DNA of 64,000 nt from the NCBI GenBank assembly GCA_029263315.1, contig JAJCXR010000046.1, forward strand, positions 1 to 64,000. The letters run 5' to 3'. Source of the stretch: Acidobacteriota bacterium (GTDB lineage: Bacteria; Acidobacteriota; Thermoanaerobaculia; Multivoradales; J023). Positions within the stretch are counted from its first letter, which is position 1. Each line of letters starts with the position of its first letter. Positions 9,901-21,600 of the stretch are shown here, piece by piece. Both the position numbers and the translations under genes were made by a program. The notes beneath the pieces are model-generated. The model was not told the DNA's origin, searched no databases, and saw only the letters and a list, made by a program, of their open reading frames with translations.

Positions 9901-12564
9901 GTAGGCCGCCGATGTTTCGTGTCCCAGGGCGTTGGTTGTCGAAATCTGGTTGCCGAAGCTGTCATGGGCAAAGCTCGTGATGTTTCCGAGCGCGTCTGCC
10001 TGGCGGATCTGCTGGCCAGACGTATCGTAGGTAAACGACGTGACGGCGCCAAGGGGATCGGTGGTGCTGGTGAGATTGCCGCGGGCGTCATAGAAGTTGG
10101 TAGTTGCCTTGCCTCGGGGATCCGTGACGGAAGTTGTTTTACCACGCTCGTCGTACGTGAAACGGGTCACGTGCCCCAGTGGGTCGGTGACCGACATCAG
10201 GTTACCACTGACGTCATAGATGCTGGTCGTTGTGTGGCCGAGAGGGTTTTGCTCAGTCAGCAGATTGTCGCGACCATCGAACGTCCGAAGCGTGACCGCT
10301 CCCAGCTCATCCACCTCCCGCACCACATTGCCACGCCCGTCGTACTCCATCACCCGTACGAATCCCAACCGATTGGTGACGACCTCCCTCCGGGCATCCA
10401 GGTCATGATCCAATGCGACGACCTTGCCCGCCGCATCGATCACCCGTACCATCCGACCGTCATCGTCATATTCCGTGCGGACCGCCCGGACGCCCAACGC
10501 ATTGACGATGTCTTCGAGATAGTGCCCGTCGGCATAGGCAAACGTCGTGACCGCCCCGATGCGATCGGTGAATGACACATGATCCCCGGCGTCGTCATAG
10601 GCGTAGACGTTCGCATTGCCCATGGGATCGATGATGCGCTCGATCCTGCCCTCGGCGTCGCGCTCGAATTCGACGCCCCGTCCGCTGGAGTGAGTGATCC
10701 CCTCCGGCGTGATCTCCAAGGTGTTGCCGTTGAGATCCTCCAGGTGGGTGACGCCATCGGCCAGGTCGAGATGGAAGATCCGACCATCCCGCGTCGTCAG
10801 CTTGACGTCTTCGGGGACAAACAACGCGAAGCTGTTGGGATCCCGCAGCTCGTCGCTGTTGTTCTGGTAGAGAACGGAGTCATTGCCGAGGATCTCCAAC
10901 GTCGCGCCGGGAACAGGACCGTCGACGAAGTCGAATTCGGCCCGGCCGATGCAGCCGCCGATGATAGTGCCGGGGTCCTTCACGGTGAGGCGGAAACGGT
11001 AGACCTCTTGGTCCGATAGCCGCACGGTTGTCAGGTGGCTCTTGAGCTCTTGGACGGTACTACAGGGCAAGCCCCACGGGCCTTCCGTCGCCGGGATGCG
11101 CCAGCCGTCGCCGGGTGGACGGTTGTTGCGGTAGGAGCCTTGGCGGATGTCTAGGGACCAGCCAGGTCCGAAATCGTTGCCGGCGAAGTCACCCTGGAGA
11201 TGCCGTTGACGGCTGTCGTAGGTCCTCACCACCTGGATGTCGAGACCGGACAACGGGATCGCCAGATCGACAAAGCTCAGGGTGAAATGACCGATCTTCA
11301 TGTTGCCTTCGACGACGAGGGCGATGGAGTCGGTGACCTGCTGGCCTTGCAGATCTGTCGCAACAAGCTCGAGCTCGTACATGCCGTTGAGCAGCAGCGT
11401 CGGGTCGAAGTCGCCGAGCTTGCCTTGGACGGGATAGTTGCCGTTGGCGAGCTCGACCCAGTCGGCCTCACCGATGCCGCGGTAGCGCAGCTGCCAGGAC
11501 TCCAGGAGATCGCTGGCGACGGTGCCTTGAATCTCCGTGGGAGCGGTGATGACGTCGAGGTCTTGGGGGCTGGTGAAGGCGATGGACGGAGCATCACCGA
11601 CGTTCTTGATCTCTAGCTGCACGTCTTCGGTGACCAGCACCCAGTAGCCCATGCCGGGCAACATGGTGTCGAGGTCGCTGGCCCAGGCGGGGGCGCTGGC
11701 TTCGTAGAACTTCCAGTTGTCGGCCAGGTCGAAGGGGTCGAAGGCATAGACCCTGACGACCTTGTCGAGGATCGGCGCCAGAGCGCTTTTGACGTGTCTC
11801 GGATAGGCCGACGGGAAGCCGATGAGGTTCCAGCCGGTGCAGAGCTGGATCGTGGTGCTGTCGGGTAGGGTGCCGTCGCTGGGCAGGCTGACGGCGGCGG
11901 TGGCGTCGATGAGGAGACCCTGTTCGACGTCGATCGTGGTCAAGTCGCTGGCGGCGAGATCGTTGGGGTCGTAGACCTTCCACGGGTCGGTGGCGTCGCA
12001 ACAGTTGTAGGTGTAGACCTTGTGGTAGCTGCCGCCGATGGCGGCTAGGACAGAGGCGGGGTCACTGCTGGCGGGGACTTCAGGTAGCGAAACCTGGTTC
12101 CAGCCGGGCAGCAGGGGGACGGCGTCGAGGGCGTTCTTGTCGGAGAAGCCTGCTGCCAGGCTGGCCAGGTCGTAGTCCTTGGACGGGCGGGCGGCGTCCT
12201 TGGGCGGCGAAGGCGGGGCGCTGCCGCTAGAGCTGCCGGCACCGCTGGCGCCGATGTCGGGAGCGGTGAAGAGGAGGCCGAAAGCGTCGGTCCAGGGCTG
12301 GGACGCGACATCCAGTGCCAGTTGACGGACCTCGTCTTGCACTGCGTTGAGGCTTTGACCGGCGGTTTCGAGGACCGGCTCGACCCAGGACGGATCGTCC
12401 GCGGTGGTGCTTGCTTCGGTCGTGGAGCTCTTGGGCTCGGTGATGCTGTCGAGGGCTTGCAGGGGCGCGCCGTAGAGCAGCATCAGCAGGCATAGGGCTT
12501 CGACGCCGAAGCGTCGCAGGTCGTGGAACAGCGAGTAGTTGGCGGTCGTCTTCTGGTCGGCCAT
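6985..12564 (-). CDS. Full-length RHS repeat toxin with variable C-terminal tip
   Basis: The frame could start at 12678, but the ATG at 12564 is preferred: it has AGAGGA nine bases upstream and is followed by a signal-like hydrophobic segment (VEALCLLMLLYGAPLQAL). The product is about 1859 residues. Residues about 100-400 form beta-rich N-terminal domains, then a classic RHS entry (GWSLDIRQGSYR), some 25 YD repeats and the RHS-associated core ending NYADPTG. The unique tip of about 190 residues contains RLYRGIKK and GTARGLSVFE. The first resembles the arginine strand of ADP-ribosyltransferase toxins, but the other expected motifs are not clear, so the activity is unknown. The repeat core closely matches the orphan RHS gene, giving long homology for tip exchange. 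Confidence 0.85.
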   Translation of the reverse strand: MADQKTTANYSLFHDLRRFGVEALCLLMLLYGAPLQALDSITEPKSSTTEASTTADDPSWVEPVLETAGQSLNAVQDEVRQLALDVASQPWTDAFGLLFTAPDIGASGAGSSSGSAPPSPPKDAARPSKDYDLASLAAGFSDKNALDAVPLLPGWNQVSLPEVPASSDPASVLAAIGGSYHKVYTYNCCDATDPWKVYDPNDLAASDLTTIDVEQGLLIDATAAVSLPSDGTLPDSTTIQLCTGWNLIGFPSAYPRHVKSALAPILDKVVRVYAFDPFDLADNWKFYEASAPAWASDLDTMLPGMGYWVLVTEDVQLEIKNVGDAPSIAFTSPQDLDVITAPTEIQGTVASDLLESWQLRYRGIGEADWVELANGNYPVQGKLGDFDPTLLLNGMYELELVATDLQGQQVTDSIALVVEGNMKIGHFTLSFVDLAIPLSGLDIQVVRTYDSRQRHLQGDFAGNDFGPGWSLDIRQGSYRNNRPPGDGWRIPATEGPWGLPCSTVQELKSHLTTVRLSDQEVYRFRLTVKDPGTIIGGCIGRAEFDFVDGPVPGATLEILGNDSVLYQNNSDELRDPNSFALFVPEDVKLTTRDGRIFHLDLADGVTHLEDLNGNTLEITPEGITHSSGRGVEFERDAEGRIERIIDPMGNANVYAYDDAGDHVSFTDRIGAVTTFAYADGHYLEDIVNALGVRAVRTEYDDDGRMVRVIDAAGKVVALDHDLDARREVVTNRLGFVRVMEYDGRGNVVREVDELGAVTLRTFDGRDNLLTEQNPLGHTTTSIYDVSGNLMSVTDPLGHVTRFTYDERGKTTSVTDPRGKATTNFYDARGNLTSTTDPLGAVTSFTYDTSGQQIRQADALGNITSFAHDSFGNQISTTNALGHETSAAYDTNSSVTAQTSSRTRADGTVEILTTDYGLDAQSRVTTTTFPDGATTRTTYDALGNLLTTTDPLGHSTTFSYDVSGRRSETSYADGTSERREYDAEGQLVAVVDRSDHTATFAYDATGRLISTTFPDDSVITSNYDAAGQLVASTDARGFATHFAYDAAGRRVSVEDALGAETLFGFDANGSQTSITDALGNTKTQAYDDVGRLISTTLADGSVTRNEYDPLGRRIVKIDASGLRTEYVYDALGRLIQVKDALGSITGYAYDERGQRIRQTDANGHITRFEFDKVGRQTARILPDGKEETFAYDAVGNRLRRTDFAGSTTLYSFDVNHRLTRRTYDDGSFVALTYTPTGQRAVVTDARGVTRYSYDNRERLISLTAPEGWTMRYGWDTTSNRTTVTADLGEQGSFTTAYTFDAKGRMATVTDPQGGVYTYDHDAAGRQISLSYPNGVATTWQHDAVGRLTGIHTEATDGTVIQDYTYTFDPNGNRRAVVEEDGTNRSWEYDAAYRLTRERVTDSEDHLKYENSFMYDSVGNRLQQVRSAADGASQTIVYTYDFRDRLLTETINGAVTVTYTWDPNGNQMSKTATEGTTQYGWDFENRLISATLPDGTVVKNVYDVDGVRMLTSAIDAAGHLAYEAKLVTDTSGSLSQLLAEIDQDSSPKLYTWSNRVVASSGATGARYLHKDSNQSTRVLTTESSQSAEEYTYEAFGDFIDSPEHDPSPFLFSGEPYDQLLGLNYHRARWLNTDTGRFTSMDPWMGVNEDPISLHRYLYGNASPTNYADPTGEFSETLAGQLGSLSVHQEIASISILSIAAIDCATSALGQGERNSLCFDRSDDDEDRKTPIRLYRGIKKLKPSRTRWRDFRFDDVNDPAFPIDGTARGLSVFELPTPTHPVHLPFDGHYFGFKVPGTVATITSVGGLPFTASARYTPIPDGTPDIPIGFHPLHWDLDVPLPKEDAMHLLQDLAREYLRSLQ

Positions 12565-12647
12565 GGCAGCAAATCCTCTCATCGCAAGGGCATCATATTC
12601 TGGACGTGGGTTGTTCGTTGCATTCCGGTCGCTTGTCGATCGTGACC

Positions 12648-15600
12648 TCATGGCGTCTGCCCCCCATCGACGGGGCACACCGCAAAGTCATCGAACGCCG
12701 CGGTGACGGGTACCGTTGGGTCGTACGACACCACCACCGGCCCCACCAGCACCTCTTGCGGCAGGACGATATCGACCTCCCCTTGCGCACCGCCGGTAGG
12801 CTGCACCCAGGTGGCGCCGTGGTCTCGGGAGTACTCGACGGTGAGGTGGTCACCCTGTCGCTCGATGGCGAAGCGCATGGGCAGCGGGATGTGCTGGAGC
12901 AGATTGGCCCAGTCGTCGGTGGCTCCCGCCTCGTCGCGGTAGTGGAATTGCAAACCGGTGGTCAGGCCGCCGTCGCCTTGCAGGTGAGGAATGAAACAGG
13001 CCATGGCCCGGGGACCCCGCACCGCCAGATCGCCCCGCAGCATGAGGCAGGCTTTACGCACCTGGCCGCCTTGGTCGACGGGGAATCCGGTGATCTCGAC
13101 CTCGATGCGCACATCGCCAGTCACCATTTGATAGGCGAAGGCGCCGCTGTCGTCGAGGTTGAAGAGGCTGGAACCGTTGCCGGTGAGCTGGAGCTCGCCG
13201 TCGGTGACTTCCATGCCCGCGACATCGGCATCGCCTAGGGTGGTCAAGGTCCACGACGGATCAACCGGCGCTTGGTCGAAGGTATGGGCCTCACACAGGT
13301 TGACCGGCGGACCGTCGTTGTCGGTGGTGTAGCCGAAGTCGATGCCCAGGTTGCTTTCGCCGTCGGCAAGGGTGACCGTGACCCAATCCATGGTGGCGAC
13401 GCCGTCGGCATCGAAGGTGGGCGTCATGATGTCCGCCGGCAGGGAGCCGGGGTGGACTTCGACGACATAGGTGCCGGCCGTCAGCTGATCGAAGGCGTAG
13501 GCCCCCGCAGCGCCCGTCGTGGTGAACGGTAGACGGAAGCCGTGACCGTCGTAGAGCTGGACGGTGACGTCGCCGAGGCCGGATTCTCCCGCCCCGTCGA
13601 GGCCGTCGCCGTCGACGTCGTACCAGACGCGATCGCCGAGCACGCCGCTGCCGAGGTCTTCGCAGCGCAGGTTGGCCCACAGAGCGTCGGTGGCGGCGAA
13701 CAGGGTCGCCGTGTCGCCGACGCTGAAGGCGCGGGCTCCCGTGACGTGGGCGCCGTATTCCAGCAGATCGCCGTTGAAGGTGCCGAGGTCGAAGCCGTCG
13801 CCTTCGAGGCCGAGTCCGTAGATCCGCAGCGACGGCAGGACTTGTTTGGCGCGCTCGATCTCGGCCATGACGTTGGCCAGGGGCTCGCCGTCGAAGGTGC
13901 CGAGCAGGCCGTTGAAGCCGCCGGACCAGGCCACCTCGCTCCATGGACGGTAGCGTCCGCGGCCGTCGTCGAGGCTCAAGGCTTGCAACTCGTCGAGCTC
14001 GTAGCCGTCGGGACCTCGACCGGCGGCGTCGATGTTGGGGATGCCGTCGGTGAGCAGGACGATGGCTTGTTGGTGGGTCTCGTCGGCCTCCGTTTGTAGT
14101 AGCTCCCGGGCCGCCGCCAGGGCGAGGGCCAGGGGCGAGGTGTCGCCGCTTTGGATGTCGGCGACCTGTAACGCGTTAACCAGATCGCCGATGGCGGGAA
14201 GGTCGTCGGTGAGGCCGGAGGCAACCACCGCGCCACTGGCTAGATTCTCCTCCGGTGTGCGGAATCCGGCAAAGGTCACCAAGGCAGCGCGGCTGCCGTC
14301 ACCGTCGGCGGTGAGCTGACCGTGGATCTCTGAGATGGCCAGCTGCGCCGCTTCGAGACGGCTCAGCATCGCGGCGCCGTCGGGGAAGTCGGCGGTCATG
14401 GAGCCGGACACGTCCAGCAGGTAGACCAGGTCGACGGGCTGGTCGGGATCGCACGGGACGTCCACCGGGGTCACTGGTGGACCGTCGTTGGGACGGCAGA
14501 TGGCAAAGTCGTCCAGCTCAGCAGTGAACAGTGTTTGTGAATCGTAGGACGATACCGCCATGCCCGCCAGAATGGTGGGTCCAAGATCCACCTCGACGGT
14601 GCCTTGATGGGGCACGCCGGTGGGAATCGTCCAGGTGTCGCCGCTGTCCGTGCTGAAGAGGACGGTGTAGCGGTTCCCTCGCTTTTCGATGGCCAGGCGC
14701 GCCGGCAGCGGCACGGCGAAGACGGTATTCGCCACCTCGGCGCCGGGATCGCCGACCAAGGCGCGGAAGTCGAATTGCACGCCGGTGCCCGACGGATCGG
14801 GGAAGTGGGGCACGAAGGTCACCATCACCCGCGGATCGTAGGCGCCGGTGCCGCTTCTCAGCATCAACGCCGTCTTGCGGACATCGCCCCCTTGATCGAG
14901 CGGGAAGCCGGTGACCTCCACCTCTACGCGGAATTCGTCGTTGCCCGTCAGCTCTTGATAGACGAAGCTGCCGTGGTCGCCGTCGTGGAAGAGGCTGGAG
15001 CCGTTGCCGGTGAGCCTCAGACGGCCGTCGACCACATGGGCGTCGCCGTCGTTGCCGTCGCCGAGGTAGGTGAAGATCCAGTCGGTGCTGAGGGGGCCAT
15101 CGAACGGCTCCACCTCACAGACGGTCGTGGCGTCGGACGGAGCCAGGGCCGTCAAGGTGGCGTCGCCGGGCTCCGCCGTATCGGGATCGTCCGACAGCAC
15201 CGTCGGCAGGTCGAGCTGCTGCATGACCTCCGCCTGGTTGCTGAGGAATTCCAGCTCGAAGGGGATCTCGTCGCCGAGCTCGACGACGAAATCCACGGTC
15301 GCTGCGGCGCCTCCGGAGGTGCCTGGCACCACCGTGCCGAGGTCGACAACAATGGGGTCCGTGCCGACGACGGCGCCCTGACTGGTGCTCAAGGTGCCTG
15401 GCACCAGGGTGACCCACGACGGCAGGCCGTCGCTGAGCATCACCTCGAGTGCATCGCTCTCGCCCGTGTTCTGGACAGCGAGCTGGTAACCGACAAGATC
15501 GCCGCGACCGGCCAGACCGTCGCCGTTGGCATCATCCAGCAGCAAGTCGATCTTGGTGACTTCCAAGACCGGCGGGCCGGCACCTACTTCGACGGAAGCC

Positions 15601-18600
15601 TGGCCGCAACCGGTGTCGCCGTCGTCGTCGGTGACGCAGACCTCCACCGTGTAGGTGGCCGAAGCCGTGTAGGCGTGGCTTCCTTGGACGCTTCCTGCTC
15701 CGCCGCTACCGATGACGAGGCCGTCGCCGGTGGTGCCGTCGCCCCAATCGATGGTGGCGGTGTGGGTGTCGAAAACGCCCACGTCATTGTAGGTGGCCAG
15801 GTCGAATGCCGTCAGCGTGCCGCGGAAGGCATCGAAGGTGCCGCCTGTGAGGACCGTCGGTGCGACGTTGCGGATCGTGACGTCCAGCTGGTTACAACCC
15901 TCGTCGCCGTCCTCGTCCTGGATGCAAGCCGTGACGGTGACCTCGCCGTCGTCGCCGTAAACGTGCTCACCCAGGAGGGTGCCGCTGCCGTCAATCGTGT
16001 CTGTCGTCGCTGCGGTCGTCGTGCCGTCGCCCCACTGGATGGTGCCGGTGTGCACGTCGAGCACACCGGGGTCGCGGTACGGCAGGTCGATGGCGAGGGA
16101 GCTGCCCTCGTCCACCTGAAGCCCTGTGGCGCGAACACCGCTGTAGGTGACGCCACACTGGGATTGGTTGAAGAACGCAAAGTGCCCCTCTTGGAAGTCG
16201 CTGAAGAGTCGAATCTCGAGCTCGTCGTCGATCCACATCTGAAGCTCGTTGGCAGTGACTTGGAAGCGGAATGTGTACTCTTGGTCAAAGCTCCAACCTT
16301 GATAGCCGAAGTGGATGCCGTCGAGCAGGGGCTCAACCTCGCCTGGAGTCCCGCCATCGGTGCTATCGCGTTGCCAGAAGTCTTCGAGGTCCGGGACTCC
16401 GTGGACTCGGTAGATCTGGAGCCCTCGGCTCGCACCTCCCTGGTTGTCTTGCTTCCAGCTCACCACGTAATAGTTGGCGTCAGGATGGGTCGTGTCGCCG
16501 GGTTGGAAGCCCAGGGCAAAGCCGAAGAAGTCGTCGTCGTTATTGCAGACCGAGTCGATCTTCACCGTGGCTTCGATCGTATTGTCGAGGGATTGAATGG
16601 GGCCGTAGAAGAGGCTGGGAGGTGAGTTCTTCCATTGCGTCACCTCACCGCCGCCGGGGGCCACTTCCCAAAGGGGCGGATCCTCGCCGGGTTCGCCGGA
16701 TACAGGATAGTGCTCCGACTGCCAGAGGGCCAAGTCGAGGCCGGCGTCACCGAACAGCGTAGCCGGTACATTGAGAACCTCGACGGTCAATTGGCCACAG
16801 CCCTCGACCTCGAGATCATCCTGCACGCAGACCTGGATGGTGTAGAAACCATCGTCCAGGTAGCTGTGCTGGGCGATCAGCTCACCGCCACCGGTGACCA
16901 CCGTCCATGGCAACGATTCTTGGCTGCCGTCGCCCCAATCCAGAGTCGCCTGGGGGAGCAGGGGAGCCGCTCCGGCGTCGAGGGAGGCCGTCAGCTCGAC
17001 GAGGCCCCCCTCCACCACCTCGCCCCCGATGGCGACGCTGCGCAGCCCCAGATTGACACCGGGAGTCGTCTCATCCCAGAGCACCCAGGGGAGGGTCTCC
17101 GCGTTGTTCTCCGGAGCAATGTCGGCCCCTTGGGTGCCGTCGTCGGTCACCGTCAACAGGCCCTCGACCGTCACCCCGAAGGGCAGGGTGGCGTCGGCCT
17201 GCAAGGTGGCGAAACGTTGCAAGTTGGTGCCGACCAGCAAGCTCGGCTCGGCCCAGGTGATGCGGCGGGTAGCAGCGTCGTAGGTGCCACCCCCGTCGGC
17301 CGAGACGAAGCTGAAGTGATCCGGGAGCTGCAGGGTGAGCTGGACGCCGAAGGTGTCGAGAGTTCCGACGTTCTCCACCAAGGCGGCGAGATCCAAGGTC
17401 TCGCCTGGGCGAATGACTTGGCGGTCGGCCGCAGCCTGCAACACCAAGTCGATGCGCGGATCGAGCCAAGTGACCTCGAAACGATCGCAACCCACGGCGC
17501 CGTCGTCATCTTCCACACAAACCTCGACGGGATAGATCCCTTCCGCGGCATAGGCATGCAATGCCGTGGCCGTCCCTTGGCCGTCGACGGCGGTGAGGGG
17601 GAGCGTTTCCCGGGCGCCGTCACCCCAGTCGATGGTGGCGCTGTGCGTATCCTGGGTGCCTGAGTCGCTGAAGATGAAGTTGACCTCGAGACCGTCTCGG
17701 CTGAGGACGGTGCGATCGCCACCGGCCTCCACCTGCGGATCGGCGTTGAGGATCTGGAGCATCAGGTCACCGCATGCCGTCCCCAGATCATCGTCCTCAA
17801 TGCAGACCTCGACGACGTAGTCGCCGTCGTCCGCATAGACATGGGTGCCCTCCACGGTGCCGCTGCCGCCCTGAAAGGTGACATGGCCATCGCCGGTCGA
17901 GCCGTCGCGCCAATCGATGGTGGCACTGTGGGTGTCGAGCAGGCCAGGATCGAGGAACGGAAGGACGAACGACGCCTCATGGCCCTCCAAAGCACTGGTG
18001 CCCATGGAGCTGAATTGGGTGTAGTAGGTGTTTTTCTGCGACAGGTTGTAGAGGCCAAAGCGTCCGTCACCGAAGTCGAAATCACCGCTCACATCCAGCT
18101 CGAGCACGCCGTCGAGGAAGACGCGGACACGGGTGGGGGTGGCCTCGACCGTCAAGGTATAGGTGATGCGTTGATTCGGCCAGACGTATCTTTGCCAGCC
18201 GACATCTCCGGTGTGGAAGCCGCGTTGCAGCTCTTCGACCCGGCTCAGACCGTTGTTGGGCAGGTCGCGATGTCCCCAGAGCTCGCTCAACCCGGGGGTG
18301 CCGTAGACCCGAGAGATCGCCAGGCCGCGACGTCCGGTGACGCCCTCATTCGTATCCTGATCTCTGCGCTTCCAGTCGACGACCAGATATTCGGCGTCGG
18401 GATTCTGAAAGTCTCCGGGCTCATAGCCCAGGACGAAGCCGAAGAAGTCGTCGTCGCTGTCGGTGGTGTAGAAGGTGCCCTCGATGGTCAGGCCCGTGCT
18501 CAGAATCGGCCCGTAGAAGATCGCGGGGTCGCCATCCTCCAGTCGGCGGACCGAGCTCCCATTGTTCTCGACCCGCCACTGCCCGGGGTTGCCGTACACC

Positions 18601-21600
18601 CCCTCGGCCGTCCAGCCGTCGTTGAAGTTGATGTCCCTATCTCCGGCCACCAGCACCGGATCGGAATTCTCCACCGTCACCGTGAAGCTGTCGCAGGTCA
18701 GGGCACCATCGTCGTCGGTGACGCACACCGTCACCACGAACACCCCATCGTCCGGGTAGGTGTGACCCGCCGACAGTGTGCCCGACGACGGATTCACCGT
18801 CGCCGCGGCGAAGGTACCGTCGCCCCAATCGACGGTGGCGGTGTGGGTATCGGCGCTGCCGGCATCGCTGAACGACGCCCCCGCCAGGGTGATGGCGTCA
18901 CCCTCGGTGACTTGGAGATCCGCCCCGGCGTCGACGGTGGGCGCCGAGTTGTTGACGGTGACGGTGGCCGTGGCGATGTCCGTCTCGCCGCTGTCATCGG
19001 TGACCCGGACGGCGACGGTGTAGGTGCCGTTGTCGTTGAAAGTGCGGTTGGCGGTGATGGCGTCGCCTTCATCGAAGAGGCCATCATTGTCGAGGTCCCA
19101 GGCGTAGGCGACGACATTGCCGTCGCGGTCGCTGGAGCCTGAGGCATCCAAGGTGAGTATCGACCCTTCGTCACCCGTGTACGGTCCACCGGCGTCGGCC
19201 CGCACCGTCAAAACGCGGTTCGAGTCGACGGCGACGTTGTTGGACGGCGAAGGGTCATCGCCGTGGCTGCCATCGTCCGCGACGCTGACCGTGACGTCCA
19301 CCGTCTCCTGGGTCAACGGAATCTCCGCCGCCACCGTCAAGGTGACGCTGCGGCTGATCGACGCCCCGGCCGTCAGGGAGACGGCGGGCCAGGTGACGAC
19401 GCCACCATTAAGGCTGCCACCGTCGCTGACAGCGACAACGGAAGTGAACGGCGGCACGGTGACGGACACTGCGACGCCAGTTCGATCGAATTGGCTGCCG
19501 TTGCTGGCCGTTACCTGGTAGGTGGCGACATCCTCGGGGCGCAGGCTGTTGGTGCCGTCGTCGATCTGGACGATGAGGCCCACCGGGTCGGTGGTGTAGT
19601 CGAGCCTTTGCCGATTGTCGTCGAGGACACATTCGCGGCGTTGGCCGCCGCCCGTGCCGTCGTCACCGACGATGGCCACCACCTGCGCCGGACCGAAGCC
19701 CGAGGAGGTGCCAGGCACCTGTAGCTCGACGTACTGACCGGGTGCGAGGGCGGTTACCGTCACCGCGACGCCGATCAACTGGCCGCCGGTTTCTGGCGCC
19801 CCGTCGTAGAACGCCAACGGTACGCCTGCTGGCGCGGTGGTGAGACCGCCGTTGCCCACCCGGACACTGAACGTGAGGGCGGGATAGTCGGTGAAATCCA
19901 CTGCCAGCCGCGACGCCGTCAGGTTGGACGCTGCGAAGGCCCCCTCGGCCGGCGGCAGGTTGGCGCGAAAGGTATTGTGGCTCAGCCAGCCGGCTGCTGG
20001 GCGGGCCGGGATGGACCCGCCGTCGTCGACGTTGTCGTAGCTGAAAGCACTCTGATTCCACAGGCCGCGGGTGCCGACCCAGTTGTCGTTGCCGTCGCCG
20101 AACACCAGGATGCCCGACGTGCGCGTCGGGATGCCGCCGAGCTCGGACGCCAGGTCGGAGCTGACGATGATCTCGGCCCGGCCGTCGCCATCGACATCCG
20201 CCACCACCGGCTGCTCGTTGGCGGTGAACGAGCTCACCGCATGCTCGAAGAGCACCGTGCCGTCGTCACCGCGGTAGATGCGCAGGTGGGTTTCGTCGCG
20301 GTAGATGACCTCGTAGCGGCCGTCGCCGTCGAGATCGAAGACCGTCGAACCAGTCTGGTTGGAGCTGCCGTCCTGGACGGTGCGCTGCCATTTGAGGGTG
20401 CCGTCGGTCTCGAAGACGGCGTACTGCGTCGATCCGGCGACGCCGATTTCCGGCTCGCCATCGCCGTCGAAGTCCGCCACCGTCGGCGCGCCTCCGGCCT
20501 CAGCGCCGGTGCCCGGCAGGTCGATTGGGCCCCAGATCAAGGTGCCGTCCTGGTCGTGCAGTCGCACCTGACCGCGGGCCACGACGACGATCTCGGGGAA
20601 GTCATCGGCGTCGAAATTGGCCACGGCGGGGTAGCCGTCGGCGTCGCCGGTCTGCCACATCACCGTGCCGTCGGCCCCGTAGACGGTATTACCGGTGACC
20701 ACTTCCTGCAGGCCGTCCAGGTCGAGATCGGCGGCGACCGAGATGGCTCCCGAGTCGACCCCGTCGGCATTGCGGGCCGACTGGTAGGCTTGGCCACCGC
20801 TGCCGGTCCACTGCAGCTGACCCAAGTGATTGAAGACGTTGGCACCGACCAGGATCTCCGACAGCCCGTCGCCATCGAGGTCCGCCAAGGTCGGGTGGTC
20901 GCGGTTGGTGAACGTCGTGCCCGTCGGATGGGTGACGAAGGCGTCGCTAGACCACAGCCGCTGGCCGAGCCGGTTGTAGGCGGTGAGGTGGTTGCTGAAG
21001 CCGCCGAAGGGTGGCAGCGGCGGCGACGGCGTCGAGACAATGATCTCGATGGAGCCGTTGCCGTCCAGGTCCCCCGCCGCTAGGCCGGTGAGCGCAAAGG
21101 TCATGAACTGGGAGGCCGGTGGCGTCACCGCGAAGAGCGAGTGACCGTCGTCGCCGGAGATGGCGCGCAGCAGGATCTTGGGGTCCAGCGGGTTCACCAG
21201 GTTGGCGCTGACGAAGACGATGTCGGGCACGTCGCGGGCGTCGATGACGCCGTCGCCGTTGTCGTCGCTCAGTTGCACCACGATGGGGGTCGACAGGCTC
21301 TCCTTGGACAGCGGCTCAGGCACGTTGGCCACGTCGTCGGGCCACGAAAGCTCCAACACCGGCTGGAAGTCGCCCACCACCGGTGCCGCCAAGCAAGCCT
21401 CGGCGCTGTGTACGATGTTGTTGCTTTCGTCGCTCTCGGCGACGGCTTCCGCGCTGTCGACCCAGGCGTAGAGCCGGTTGCCCCGGAAAAGCAGCTGGCC
21501 ACTGACGGAGATCTCAAAGCTGGCGCTGTCGCCGCCCCCCAGGGTCGGCGTGAAGGTGTCGAGGCCGAGGACTTGATCGGCGGCGGAAAGCCCGCCGTCA

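Noticed and set aside
12565-12678. N-terminal extension of the full-length RHS gene to 12678
   Set aside because: It would overlap the end of the adhesin gene, has a basic low-quality sequence and would bury the signal peptide. The ATG at 12564 has a ribosome site.
14604-16625. 673-residue plus-strand frame, and similar long frames at 17841-19142 and 19977-21083
   Set aside because: They lie antisense to the giant adhesin. GC-rich DNA with repeated Asp/Val/Gly codons keeps the opposite strand open. Their products have no domain, no start site and low-complexity composition.
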